From positions 186,001-250,000 of the forward strand of contig WQSX01000001.1 in assembly GCA_009787625.1 (NCBI GenBank): DNA of 64,000 nucleotides, in the 5' to 3' direction. A program made the translations under genes and the position numbers. Below are positions 1 through 9,281 of this stretch, piece by piece; position 1 is the first letter of the stretch, and each line of letters begins with the position of its first letter. Below the pieces are notes generated by a model, which did no database searches, was not told where the DNA came from, and saw nothing but the letters and a program-made list of their open reading frames with translations. The stretch comes from Oscillospiraceae bacterium. GTDB taxonomy: Bacteria > Bacillota > Clostridia > Oscillospirales > Oscillospiraceae.

Positions 1-472
1 TCCATGCGGGAACATCTTTGTTGACAAGACTCATAGTGCCGATGGAAGCACCTTCGCCTATAGTGATATCAGGTAGCACTGTGGAGGCTGAACCTATAAT
101 TGCATGTTGTTTTAAAATCACGTCGCCACCATAAGTAGTGCGGCATTCTTCGGGCACCATAGGATTTGTCATGCATTCACCTGAGTAATCATCGCTTTCT
201 GCATAAATTGCACAGCGTGAAGAAACAGTACAAAAATCGCCTAATTGAATCTTGTATGAACCTGCATAGAGTGAGGTGTATGCTGAGATGTGGATATAGC
301 TTCCTATTTCAATATTGCCAGACAAAATACAGAAATCATCTATCCGAACATGACTTCCAACAGATACTTTCCCTGCAGCATAAATAGAGCATTTTCTCGA
401 AATCAGTACATTTTCCCCAAAGGTTTTGAGACCAAGTGCTGAAAGTTCGTCACTAGTGTAAAAACTATTCAT
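1..472 (-). CDS. Hexapeptide-repeat acetyltransferase, 3' end cut by window edge
   Basis: This is a left-handed beta-helix (LbetaH) acyltransferase of the WbbJ/galactoside-acetyltransferase type, probably O-acetylating a sugar of the surface glycan. The start is the ATG at 472, preceded by a GGAGAG ribosome binding site, and 157 codons lie inside the window before the edge. The imperfect hexapeptides are visible (GENVLIS, GKVSVGSHVRID, GNIEIGSYIHIS), followed by an Asp/Ser/Gly loop and the active-site-like region HAIIGSASTVLPDITIGEG and IGTMSLVNKDVPAW near the cut. It lies 27 bases downstream of the methyltransferase gene and looks co-transcribed. The exact substrate cannot be read from the sequence. 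Confidence 0.85.
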   Translation of the reverse strand, partial: MNSFYTSDELSALGLKTFGENVLISRKCSIYAAGKVSVGSHVRIDDFCILSGNIEIGSYIHISAYTSLYAGSYKIQLGDFCTVSSRCAIYAESDDYSGECMTNPMVPEECRTTYGGDVILKQHAIIGSASTVLPDITIGEGASIGTMSLVNKDVPAW

Positions 473-499
473 AATCTGCTCTCCATTTCAATTGGATTA

Positions 500-1408
500 T
501 CATTTTTTCAGAAGAGTAACACAATCAGAATTCGGCACAGCCCAATCAAAAATATTTTGCTCAACTACACTGAATCCGTGCTTTTCAGAAATGAACCTAA
601 TATCTTCTGCTGAGTTGGGGCTTCTTCCGCCCGGATTTTCATAATAAATCTCACTTTTCCTATTGTCAGTTACGACATCAGGTGATCCTAGGTTAGAATG
701 ATGAATGAATAAATACCCGCCATTATCAAGGATTCTGTAAAATTCACTCATATAAAAATCAATCCACTTATATGAAAAATGTACCATTGAATCAAATGAA
801 TAAACAAATGTAAAGCTTTCATTGCTGAACTCAAATGGGATGCATTGATACTCATGTGTTTTATTTACCATATAATCAAACACATCGTTACCTGCAAATC
901 TCTCCCGGCAATTATCAATCGCATTGCTGTTTGCATCACAGCATACAAAATATTCAATATTTTCAGCATACACCTTATAAAAAGCTTCTGCTATTCTTCC
1001 ACGCCCACTGGGAAAATCTAAAACACGATTGAAAGGAATCGTATGTTTTGAAAGCAGTGGGATTATGTAGTGTTCAACCTGCAGTGTTTCGGCACCCTCT
1101 GCATTATCGTAATATTCATCCCAACCATCACCGGCATCGGGCGTTATAGGCCCTCTACCAGGGGCTCTGGTCAAAGCAAGACGTAGCATCATTTCACGGT
1201 ATTGCTGACTGAGAAGATCCAACCTAGACATTACTTCATTGTAGCGTTGACCTAAACTACTTTCAATTTCATTGTAGCGTTGACCTAAATTACTCTCAAT
1301 TTCACTGTATTGCTGACCAAGAAGATCCAACCTAGACACTATCTCATTGTGATAAGCTACTGACCTTTTTGCGGGTAGAGGTAAAACATTTTTAAGAAAA
1401 TTCTTCAT
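500..1408 (-). CDS. SAM-dependent methyltransferase with N-terminal coiled coil
   Basis: A class I SAM-dependent methyltransferase of about 302 residues. The SAM site appears as VLDFPSGRGRIAEAFY (motif I, with FPSGRGR in place of the usual DxGxGxG) followed by FVCCDANSNAID; later segments IPFEFSNESFTFVYSFDSMVHF and YRILDNGGYLFIHH fit motifs III/IV. Before it, roughly residues 20-80, is a heptad-like coiled coil built from repeats of an 11-residue unit (LGQRYNEIESS). The ATG at 1408 is chosen because the residues upstream of it look non-coding. A glycan methyltransferase role is inferred from context. The coiled coil recalls methyltransferases that cap and measure glycan chains, but there is no kinase domain here. 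Confidence 0.85.
   Translation of the reverse strand: MKNFLKNVLPLPAKRSVAYHNEIVSRLDLLGQQYSEIESNLGQRYNEIESSLGQRYNEVMSRLDLLSQQYREMMLRLALTRAPGRGPITPDAGDGWDEYYDNAEGAETLQVEHYIIPLLSKHTIPFNRVLDFPSGRGRIAEAFYKVYAENIEYFVCCDANSNAIDNCRERFAGNDVFDYMVNKTHEYQCIPFEFSNESFTFVYSFDSMVHFSYKWIDFYMSEFYRILDNGGYLFIHHSNLGSPDVVTDNRKSEIYYENPGGRSPNSAEDIRFISEKHGFSVVEQNIFDWAVPNSDCVTLLKK
1228..1299 (-). repeat. In-frame tandem repeat of about 33 bp
   Basis: Within the methyltransferase coiled coil, two nearly identical units (core TTTCATTGTAGCGTTGACCT on the plus strand) follow each other, with more diverged units on both sides. They encode the repeated LGQRYNEIES segment, so unit number could vary between strains and would change the coil length. 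Confidence 0.85.
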
Positions 1409-1491
1409 ATTCTGTCTCTTTCTGGTTGTAAAATAAACCATTAAGCGTTTAATTAATATTGTGAAATATAACACATACCGTCATTCAATAA

Positions 1492-3078
1492 TTATGGATC
1501 AGATAAAATATAGTAATTATCACCTACAAACCGATTAACTAACTCACGGGATATGTTTAGCGGTGCGATAGGAGCATCCAAACCGCCGTACTCAGGAGGT
1601 ATTCGTACCGCGCTGAACACTGAATAAACCAACTCCAGTACTTGCTCAGTACTATAGCCATCAGAAAGCAATTGTCCCAATGTAGTGCGATAATGAAAAC
1701 CATGGTCGGCTTGCAAAACTATTACAGCATTAGGGTTATTTCTAAGGATTTCATCAATAGCATACAGCATCTCATCAATAGCCTCTGCAAAAGCTAGGGG
1801 ATATAAGTCATACCTTAAAGTTCCCTCAAGATTTGGGTACGCTTCTATAGTATGGTAAAACCTGAATAACCCTGATGTGTGAGCCAGAAAACAAGTTCTC
1901 CAAACAAATTGAGGTGAGTACGATGTTAAAGCGTTGCCATCATTATGACTATCATCGTAAAAGCGTTCGGGACTCCATTGGATGTTTAGCGGGGTTGTTT
2001 CATTTAATAATCGCGGAAAATCACTAGATAAAAATCGGTTTATTATATTATTCTCTAGCAGTCCTCCTGCTAAAGAATATAGGTTTACATTGAGAAATGC
2101 GGGCAAATTGTTTAACTCATATCCAACAGCAGAAAGAGCACTTAATAACTCAGGATAAGGTGCAAAGTCTGTCCACATATCAAGCCCATCTTGTTGCAGC
2201 AGTTCATCAAGAATATGAATTATCCATCTGTCACCAAGTGTACCATCTGGTTGGGATAGGATATACTCCAAATCATCAAAGAGAAAGGTCAGGTAACTGC
2301 TATATAGAGATGGAGACAATAATGCTAATACGCTTGGCTCTGTCTTCGCACCACGTAATAATCCATTCTGATAAATCTGAAAACCGCGAGCAATTAGGTC
2401 TTCTCGCACACGCTCTTGAGATTCACCCCAGAAACGCTCAACAACTTCGAGACTCATCACGCCATCCATATGAAACCAATAAATATTCGGACTCGGCAAA
2501 TGATGGTCAACAAAGAAAGTTCGCTTTATATAGATAGAGTCATAGTTATCTATCGCTAAAACACCTTCAGCTCTTGCTCTGCGAAATGTAATCTCGTGAT
2601 ATGCAGCCGGCGAGAAGTTGAAACCAAATAATAAAATAAGGCAAGCAGCTAACACAAGAAAAGCAGATTTTATCTTGGGAAATTGTGGTTTATGCTTCCA
2701 GAAAATAATAATTAAACTAAGAAATATCACAATAAGCACTACAAAAAAATGCCGCCTCCATAGTGAAGGAATAATCAGTGAAGCTATGCTATAAAGTGAT
2801 TCGAACAGCCAAAAACCACCCCATGCGATAATGCATAGAAGAAGTGCATTTTCATTACTTTTTGTTGTAAACCTGATTAAGGTGTATAGAAAAGTGCTAA
2901 TTACAGCAAGTATGCCGCCAACGATGAGTACATGAGTAAAAACAATATGACTAACTGCTCGGTTTTGATTATATAGATAGAATAATATTATACTAGGCAT
3001 TAAGAAAGTCGCAATGTAGTATATTAAACTAACAATCAGATGTTTATATGATATAGACTCTGTTTCAGTAGAAATCAT
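1492..3078 (-). CDS. LTA-synthase/sulfatase-like membrane enzyme (paralogue 1)
   Basis: A 528-residue membrane protein with about five N-terminal transmembrane segments (residues 10-165) and an extracellular alkaline-phosphatase-superfamily domain. Signature pieces are NIYWFHMDGVMSLE (first metal Asp), a Thr in AKTEPSVLALLSPS that could be the nucleophile, and VIVLQADHGFHY (metal Asp/His). By family it may transfer a phosphoglycerol-type or phosphoethanolamine group to a glycan, or hydrolyse such a group. The ATG at 3078 has a good AAGGAG site. Its closest relative in the window is the protein at 18527-20296; both end with a similar RELVNRFVG segment. Substrate is unknown. Confidence 0.8.
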   Translation of the reverse strand: MISTETESISYKHLIVSLIYYIATFLMPSIILFYLYNQNRAVSHIVFTHVLIVGGILAVISTFLYTLIRFTTKSNENALLLCIIAWGGFWLFESLYSIASLIIPSLWRRHFFVVLIVIFLSLIIIFWKHKPQFPKIKSAFLVLAACLILLFGFNFSPAAYHEITFRRARAEGVLAIDNYDSIYIKRTFFVDHHLPSPNIYWFHMDGVMSLEVVERFWGESQERVREDLIARGFQIYQNGLLRGAKTEPSVLALLSPSLYSSYLTFLFDDLEYILSQPDGTLGDRWIIHILDELLQQDGLDMWTDFAPYPELLSALSAVGYELNNLPAFLNVNLYSLAGGLLENNIINRFLSSDFPRLLNETTPLNIQWSPERFYDDSHNDGNALTSYSPQFVWRTCFLAHTSGLFRFYHTIEAYPNLEGTLRYDLYPLAFAEAIDEMLYAIDEILRNNPNAVIVLQADHGFHYRTTLGQLLSDGYSTEQVLELVYSVFSAVRIPPEYGGLDAPIAPLNISRELVNRFVGDNYYILSDP

Positions 3079-3125
3079 TTATTACTCCTTTAAAAATATT
3101 GCGTCAAGAAGCCAAGGAAAATCCC

Positions 3126-6100
3126 TCAAATTGATTTTAAGTAAGCGACTATGCTTTCGTCAAAATTAAACCTGAGATACTGATTAACCTCACGTATTAT
3201 CATTTGTGTTTCCTTTGCCATTGTTTTTTCATTTGAACGGAATAGACCACCTTCACTTGAATTATACTGTGCTAGAACATCATCGTTAAGCACAAATATT
3301 CCTCCGAAAGCCGAATGAATAAGTGTAAGCTGAAAATCAATGATACTATAGTTTTTGATAAACTCCGGAACACGATTATGCAACTTCCAGCGCATCATGA
3401 CTGTACAAGAGGCAATAAAGCGACAATACAGCAAGTCTCTAAACTCGTACTTTTCTTTTAGGTTCCAAGCACCTTCTATATGGGCGTCAACATAGAAGAT
3501 TTCATCGTCTTTATTCAAACCAACATAATGTTTATTAAATGACGAGCAGACAATACTAAAGTCAGAGTATTTCTCCAGAAAATCAACTTGCATCTGCAAT
3601 TTGTTAGGGTGTATCCAGTAGTCATCTCCATCGCATATTGCAAGGTATTTTCCTTCTGCCAACTGAAGTGCTTCATAGTAGTTTTGCCCGATTCCCACAT
3701 TTTCGTCACGTAATAAACATTTCTTAAATAAGTGTGGGTATTTCGATATATATTCCTTAATCACCTGTTGTGTCCCATCAAAAGATGCATCGTCTGCTAC
3801 AATAATCTCAAAGGTATAATCTGTTTTCTGATTAACTATATATTTCAAAGTATTTTCTATAAACTTGATATGATTATATGTGCAACATAAAACACTGACC
3901 ATAACAGGGAACTCAGGCTCGCTATAATCGGGCCAAATAAATGCAGGCTCTAAGGGAAAACCTCCGGAGCTTTGCTTTTTCAGGATAAAATCATCATAAA
4001 AACGCGTCTGCTTTAGTGCAGAGTACCATTTATCTGCTTTAGTTGAATTAGGATCATCCCATGGCTTCGGGCTGGAGGCATAGTGAAGTTGAATCGGATT
4101 TTGCAACGAATTCCTGATTTCATCAGATGTATAATGCCTATCTGAGTTATATGACGCAGTAGTTGGGAATAAGTCGTAAGCATAGCTGCAGAGGACGTAA
4201 TTAAGCGGTAGGTTTAGAATGTTTCTGCTATCTAAGCAGTAGTTAAACACATCCTGTTCTGCTTGCAGTAGCTTATGTGCGTTCATATCTAAGAAATCAA
4301 GGAAAATATTCTCCATATTATCTTCCCTAAGTTTATGTAAATTTAACACAAGGTATCCACCGCATATTTTCAACTCGCTTTGCATGCCGGGTCCAAATGT
4401 TTTATCATAATTGTCATAGTAACCATCTAGCCACGAGCCGACAGGTTGAATATGCTTTACACCTGCAAGATATATGTTGTCTGATGTGCTAAACTCAAAG
4501 AAGCTAGGGGAGATGTCTCTTTCAAAAATAACATCGACATCTGTCACAATTAACTTATCATAATTATTGAAAATCGTAGGAGTTATGAGCTTATATAACA
4601 CTTCCTTTGCGAGATGTCCGACATTGACAAAATTTTTCCAAACATCATCAAAACGATGACTCATATCTATGAATTCGAGTGATGCATTTGGAAATCTTTC
4701 GACTAACTCTGTTAGTTTTTTCTGATTTTGCCATGTTATGTCGGAGTGCAGTACATATAGCTTGTAAACAAATGAAGGGTTTGCATGAGTGAGCATTGAA
4801 TGGAATGAAGCCGCTGCCGGGATAACATAGTTGTTGTCAAAGCAGTGCATAATCGGGATTATTTGCCCCGGTGTTATCTTTGCCTTTTTTGCCCTAGCCT
4901 TTTTTTTTGCCGGCTTTACTGCCCTATATGCTTTTTTCACTAAAGAGAAAAGTGCCCTGAAAAGCCTATTTGCCATAAGCCTTTGAGTAATCCTGTATGA
5001 TACAGTATGCATTAGGTTATGGTTGTGCTGCTCGAGGCTTCTAACATGTTGGGATAAGTTGTGGACATGCTGAGTTAGGTTGAAGATCTGCTGCGCTAGA
5101 TCATCCCTGTGAAGTTCCAGATTGCCACAATGCTGCATTAGGTCATCATATTGGAACTCCAGATTGTTACAATGTTGCTGAAGTACTGCATGATTACTGA
5201 CTTGCATTGTCAGATCTGTTATTTGCTGCTCTTGCTCATCGCATTGGCTCTTCAGACGATCTCGCAACTCTAATGTTTGCAAATAATGAATAACCACAAG
5301 CTGCTTATAATCTGCGAGGACAGAATCAAGTTGTTCAGTAGCCCTTGCGCTTCGCAATGAATCCACCAACGAATCCCACGAAACACCTGCTTCCCTGTAG
5401 GGCTTTCCATGTAGTTCCGACGTCAAAATTTTAAGTCGCGGTTCTATCTGACTTTCATAGCTATAAACATCTCTTGCCTTTTTCTGCCCCTCTTCACCAA
5501 TGCTCTTTAACTCGCTAGGGTGGTTAAAATAATATTCGATTTTATGGACAATACTTTCAACATCACAGTCTATGAATACGAAATCCTCGCCATCCGAAAA
5601 TAGCCCATTACTGCTACTGAGCACATCAGAGCCAAATGCAGCCACTTTCCTGAGCATTGCATCGGTTGTGGCTCCGGTTGGGAAACCATCGCAAGCCCCC
5701 TTGTAGTGACCGGTTGTGAGCATTCTGTTGGGCGACAATATGATATCTTTATCAGAGTAGAACTTGTCAAACCAATCTTGCGATCTAGTTCCATAAAAGT
5801 GGATATTCTTGACGCCGCTTATATCAATTGTATCCTCTGTCCATGCACCTACTATGTGAAAGTGTAAATTGTCATATGCGGCACTTAATTTTTTCGCAGT
5901 TTCTATGAACAAGTCATAGCCCTTTTCATAGCCAACATCTGAGTACTTATGTGCTACAAAGCAGATGTCAAGAGTGTCCTTATCGTAGCCATAATGCTTT
6001 TTGTTGTTAGCTTCTACCAGTAACTTTTCCGGAGGCGTAACAACGCCAAAGATATATTCTATATGCTCTTCTTCACAAAATCCCTTTTCCAACAAGTAAT

Positions 6101-6605
6101 TGTATATAGCTCTTTGTGTTACTATAACTTTTCTGAAATATTTAGATTTGCACACACTGCTCAGCATGTTGTCCGAGTCCTCACGGTTAAACTTGAACTC
6201 ACCGCCCGGATAAAGTGTAAATACAAATGGGATTTTGTATTTTTCAGCCATAGGCAAAAGGAAATTATACGCTTCAGATAAAAAAATACAATACAGAAGT
6301 TTTGCATTTGCTGTTAAAATTTCGCTAAATCGCCATAGTTTATCGGCATTGTTAGGATGCTCTCTAAAAAAATCTAAAATTAATTTATCGATAGAATCAG
6401 TACCTATTAAGTGAAGTGATTTTCCTGTTGCTATTACGTGTGAGTTCGGAATTTTATCAAGTATTGCTAAGTTTTCGGCATAGGAAAAGCCGGACATGGG
6501 GTGCGGGAAAACATTGCCTATAACAATGAGGTCACAATCTCCAAGAGAAGTTATACCCTGGCTATAGTGATGAATACCTTTTTTGTTGTCATTGTTGCTT
6601 TTCAC
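3126..6605 (-). CDS. Trimodular glycosyltransferase: GT4 - coiled coil - GT8 - GT2
   Basis: A 1159-residue protein with three transferase modules. Residues about 20-400 are GT4-like (FHIVGAWTED, a donor-site region with SDKDIILSPNR). Residues 450-535 form a Gln/His/Leu-rich coiled coil, followed by a Lys/Ala-rich linker (560-577). Residues 582-870 are GT8-like, with the DVD metal-binding motif at 689-691 and downstream HYASSPKPWDD. Residues 900-1159 are GT2-like (VSVLCCTYNHIKFIENTL, VADDASFDGT, CDGDDYW). The start is GTG at 6605 with a GAGGGG site. One chain could add several sugars in order, at the cytoplasmic face. It sits between the LTA-synthase-like gene and a DegT aminotransferase. Confidence 0.85.
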   Translation of the reverse strand: MKSNNDNKKGIHHYSQGITSLGDCDLIVIGNVFPHPMSGFSYAENLAILDKIPNSHVIATGKSLHLIGTDSIDKLILDFFREHPNNADKLWRFSEILTANAKLLYCIFLSEAYNFLLPMAEKYKIPFVFTLYPGGEFKFNREDSDNMLSSVCKSKYFRKVIVTQRAIYNYLLEKGFCEEEHIEYIFGVVTPPEKLLVEANNKKHYGYDKDTLDICFVAHKYSDVGYEKGYDLFIETAKKLSAAYDNLHFHIVGAWTEDTIDISGVKNIHFYGTRSQDWFDKFYSDKDIILSPNRMLTTGHYKGACDGFPTGATTDAMLRKVAAFGSDVLSSSNGLFSDGEDFVFIDCDVESIVHKIEYYFNHPSELKSIGEEGQKKARDVYSYESQIEPRLKILTSELHGKPYREAGVSWDSLVDSLRSARATEQLDSVLADYKQLVVIHYLQTLELRDRLKSQCDEQEQQITDLTMQVSNHAVLQQHCNNLEFQYDDLMQHCGNLELHRDDLAQQIFNLTQHVHNLSQHVRSLEQHNHNLMHTVSYRITQRLMANRLFRALFSLVKKAYRAVKPAKKKARAKKAKITPGQIIPIMHCFDNNYVIPAAASFHSMLTHANPSFVYKLYVLHSDITWQNQKKLTELVERFPNASLEFIDMSHRFDDVWKNFVNVGHLAKEVLYKLITPTIFNNYDKLIVTDVDVIFERDISPSFFEFSTSDNIYLAGVKHIQPVGSWLDGYYDNYDKTFGPGMQSELKICGGYLVLNLHKLREDNMENIFLDFLDMNAHKLLQAEQDVFNYCLDSRNILNLPLNYVLCSYAYDLFPTTASYNSDRHYTSDEIRNSLQNPIQLHYASSPKPWDDPNSTKADKWYSALKQTRFYDDFILKKQSSGGFPLEPAFIWPDYSEPEFPVMVSVLCCTYNHIKFIENTLKYIVNQKTDYTFEIIVADDASFDGTQQVIKEYISKYPHLFKKCLLRDENVGIGQNYYEALQLAEGKYLAICDGDDYWIHPNKLQMQVDFLEKYSDFSIVCSSFNKHYVGLNKDDEIFYVDAHIEGAWNLKEKYEFRDLLYCRFIASCTVMMRWKLHNRVPEFIKNYSIIDFQLTLIHSAFGGIFVLNDDVLAQYNSSEGGLFRSNEKTMAKETQMIIREVNQYLRFNFDESIVAYLKSI

Positions 6606-6617
6606 TCCGGTTCCCCC

Positions 6618-7712
6618 TCAAATGGCTTCTTGAATAGTCCGACAAACTCTATCTACCTGCTCAAAAGTCAAAGATGGATATATCGGCAAAGCAAGTACTT
6701 GCTCTGTGATAGTTTCAGCTTTCCGGGTAGAATTATTGCGCATATACTGCCGATAACATTCTACTTTTGTCAAACTTGGGTAAAAATATTTACGTGCATG
6801 TATGTTATTCGCTGCCAGCACGTCGAAAACCTCGTTTCGTTTTGTAGTGATTAAAATCGGCACATAGGCATAGTTATAGTCGATGTTTTTATCTTGGCAT
6901 GGAAATATACTAACGCCTTGTATATTATCAAGGTTTTGCATATATCGCTCGAAAATTGTTTTTCTTTGTTCAATGATTTCATCTAAGTAGGGCAAGACCG
7001 TTAATCCCATAGCGGCTTGAAATTCATTCATTTTTGCATTCAATCCAACAAGCTCTATGGTTTCCGGTCCGGAAATACCAAAGTTTTTATATAAGTCAAT
7101 GTTTGTCTTCAGTGCGCTATCGGCAAAAATAAGAGCACCACCTTCAATGGTGTGGAATAGTTTTGTTGCATGAAAGGAAAACATGGAAATATCCCCAAAT
7201 TGCGAAATATCTTTCCCATTAACGCGAACTCCAAAAGCGTGAGCGGCATCATACAACACTTTTAAGCGATGCTTGCGCGCAATCTCATCAATGCGCTCCA
7301 CATCGCAAGGGAAACCATAGACATGCACAGGTAAAATAGCTGCCGTTTTAGGAGTAATTAGCGCTTCGATTTGATCTACATCGATAGTGCAATCATCGTC
7401 AATGTCACAGAAAACCGGTATGTGTCCCTGGTTTACTATGGAGGATATAGTGGATACAAAAGTAAATGGGGTTGTAATGATCTCACTTCCGGGTTCCAAA
7501 TTAAGTGCCTTCAAAGCGATTTCTAATGCAAGGTGCCCATTTGTAAACAAAGCGACATTTTCACATCCAAATCTTGAACACAGCTCCCGTTCAAGGTCAA
7601 CGTGCAAGGGCCCCATATTTGTCAAAATGTTACTTTCCCAGATTTTTTCCAAATTATATAAATACTCGTTGATAGGAGGAAGGAAGGGCTTTGTCACATG
7701 AATTGGCTCCAA
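6618..7712 (-). CDS. DegT/DnrJ/EryC1/StrS aminotransferase
   Basis: A PLP-dependent sugar aminotransferase of 364 residues that would convert a keto sugar nucleotide to an amino sugar nucleotide using an amino-acid donor. Family features: NVALFTNGHLALEIALKAL (cofactor phosphate region), PVHVYGFPCDVERID, DAAHAFG, and the PLP lysine in FSFHATKLFHTIEGG. The start is a TTG at 7712 with an AGAGGA site eight bases upstream; no ATG fits the family N-terminus. Its own near-consensus promoter lies at 7763-7791, overlapping the end of the upstream gene, so it may be expressed separately from the block above. The sugar substrate is unknown; the SDRs at 11.7-14.3 kb could supply it. Confidence 0.88.
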   Translation of the reverse strand: MEPIHVTKPFLPPINEYLYNLEKIWESNILTNMGPLHVDLERELCSRFGCENVALFTNGHLALEIALKALNLEPGSEIITTPFTFVSTISSIVNQGHIPVFCDIDDDCTIDVDQIEALITPKTAAILPVHVYGFPCDVERIDEIARKHRLKVLYDAAHAFGVRVNGKDISQFGDISMFSFHATKLFHTIEGGALIFADSALKTNIDLYKNFGISGPETIELVGLNAKMNEFQAAMGLTVLPYLDEIIEQRKTIFERYMQNLDNIQGVSIFPCQDKNIDYNYAYVPILITTKRNEVFDVLAANNIHARKYFYPSLTKVECYRQYMRNNSTRKAETITEQVLALPIYPSLTFEQVDRVCRTIQEAI

Positions 7713-7762
7713 ATGTGTGTCCTCTTTTTTATTTTTACAAGATATTGAACAAGTTGTCCATT

Positions 7763-7791
7763 ATTCTAAGCTACCACCACTTGATTGTCAA
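7763..7791 (-). promoter_or_regulatory. Sigma-70 type promoter upstream of the aminotransferase
   Basis: On the minus strand TTGACA (7786-7791), a 17-base spacer and TAGAAT (7763-7768). The -35 box overlaps the stop codon of the glycosyltransferase at 7788-9278. It would give a leader of about 45 bases before the TTG start at 7712. Confidence 0.7.
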
Positions 7792-9278
7792 GGAATTATT
7801 TTTAGTGAATGTAGGACCTTTCCAACTGCACGTAACGGTCTCGTAATTCTCCAAGAGAGAGTTCTTTTGAGATTAACGCATTCTTGACACACTGAAATTT
7901 GCTCCACATAAGTATTTGTACAAAAAATATCTATTACCTTATTTAACTCAAAACATAGATTCTTGCTATTTTGCTCACTTGCAATGGCGCTCTTATTAAG
8001 CTTATTACGTAGCTTAGAGCTAATTTCATCATTTGACCTGTCGGATGTGATTGTCTCGAGTAAGAACTCCCACTGTGCACCTACTTTTTCAGCACTAAAT
8101 CGCTCTGCTAAAGCCGCAGCATTTTTTGAAAGGCGAATTCTCAGTTCATTGTCAGTAAGTATATTACACACATGCTCAGCCATTGAATCTATATCGTCTT
8201 GTAGGGGGAGATAACCATTCTCACCTTCTGTTATTATGTCTTCAAGTCCCGGAATATAATTGCATACAGCTGGCACACCAAAACATGCAGCTTCATTTAT
8301 AACCATTGGAAAGCCCTCAGAATTTGAGGCTTTTATCAAAACGCTTGCTTTTTTGTAGTAAACACTTACACTTTCTACTGAATCTGCAAAACGCAAGTTT
8401 TTTTCAGGAATACCGAGCTTGTTGAGAAATTGTAAAATCGTAAGTTCTTCGCTTCCTATAAATGGCAAGTTCATATCGCACTTGCCTATGAGAATAAGTA
8501 TTGCATCCGGAACTTTAGTCAGAACTTTACTGAAGCATAGAAGCACTCTGTCTATTCTTTTAACATTGATATGGTCGTTAAACCTGCCAATGCATAAAAC
8601 AATTTTTTCTTTTTTGCTTTCTATATGTCCGGCGTTGATCTCATATGTGTTTGGGTTAGGTATTACGTACCCGTTTGAATTGTAGTTGTTGTAGACATAT
8701 GCGCTAAAGTTGGTTTCCCAAACCGCCGCATCTATATTTTTGTATACTTCAACTCTCTTATTTACATATGGATAGAAATGGTGGTTTTCATATGCATAGA
8801 AGTAATATTCATGATTTGAAGCTATGGTTTTAATATTTAAGTGTCGTGCTAGACTATAGAAGTCTAAGACTTTATTAAACAGATTGATGCAGCCAATAGC
8901 AACGTCAATTTCATACACATATGCCAAAGCCAGAAGAGCATAATCATACTTATCATAAAAGACTTTTTCAGAGACCTTAATGCTAGAGACAGCTTCAGGG
9001 ATTTTGATTGCACTTTCAAATTCTGTCTCTACAGTTACGAGGTATATATCATATTTTAAACATAGGGTGGGGAGCAGGTTTGAGAGAAATCTTTCTACAC
9101 CACCGGTAAACCAGTGAGCAGAAAAAAACATCAATCTTTTTTTATCTTTTTTCAAAGGGAAGAAAGCCTTTTTTATTTCGCCGAGTTCATTATCGAACCC
9201 TATACAAAACTCTTCAAAGGACATATTATTATAAGTTCTTTTCTGAATCATGTTGTCGTTAAAGGTTTCAATGGACAC
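7788..9278 (-). CDS. GT4 family glycosyltransferase
   Basis: A 496-residue GT-B fold glycosyltransferase (glycosyltransferases group 1). The N-terminal acceptor domain has FSAHWFTGGVERFLSNLL; the donor domain has IVLCIGRFNDHINVKRID and the GT4 signature SNSEGFPMVINEAACFGVPAVC. A C-terminal tail of about 100 residues is not recognised. Start is GTG at 9278 with GAGGGG upstream; the previous gene ends only three bases before it, so the two are translated from one message. It is clearly paralogous to the C-terminal GT4 half of that neighbour (shared ASNHEYYF/AANHMYYF and VIPNPN/VMPNPN segments). Linkage and sugar are unknown. Confidence 0.88.
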   Translation of the reverse strand: MSIETFNDNMIQKRTYNNMSFEEFCIGFDNELGEIKKAFFPLKKDKKRLMFFSAHWFTGGVERFLSNLLPTLCLKYDIYLVTVETEFESAIKIPEAVSSIKVSEKVFYDKYDYALLALAYVYEIDVAIGCINLFNKVLDFYSLARHLNIKTIASNHEYYFYAYENHHFYPYVNKRVEVYKNIDAAVWETNFSAYVYNNYNSNGYVIPNPNTYEINAGHIESKKEKIVLCIGRFNDHINVKRIDRVLLCFSKVLTKVPDAILILIGKCDMNLPFIGSEELTILQFLNKLGIPEKNLRFADSVESVSVYYKKASVLIKASNSEGFPMVINEAACFGVPAVCNYIPGLEDIITEGENGYLPLQDDIDSMAEHVCNILTDNELRIRLSKNAAALAERFSAEKVGAQWEFLLETITSDRSNDEISSKLRNKLNKSAIASEQNSKNLCFELNKVIDIFCTNTYVEQISVCQECVNLKRTLSWRITRPLRAVGKVLHSLKIIP

Positions 9279-9281
9279 TAG

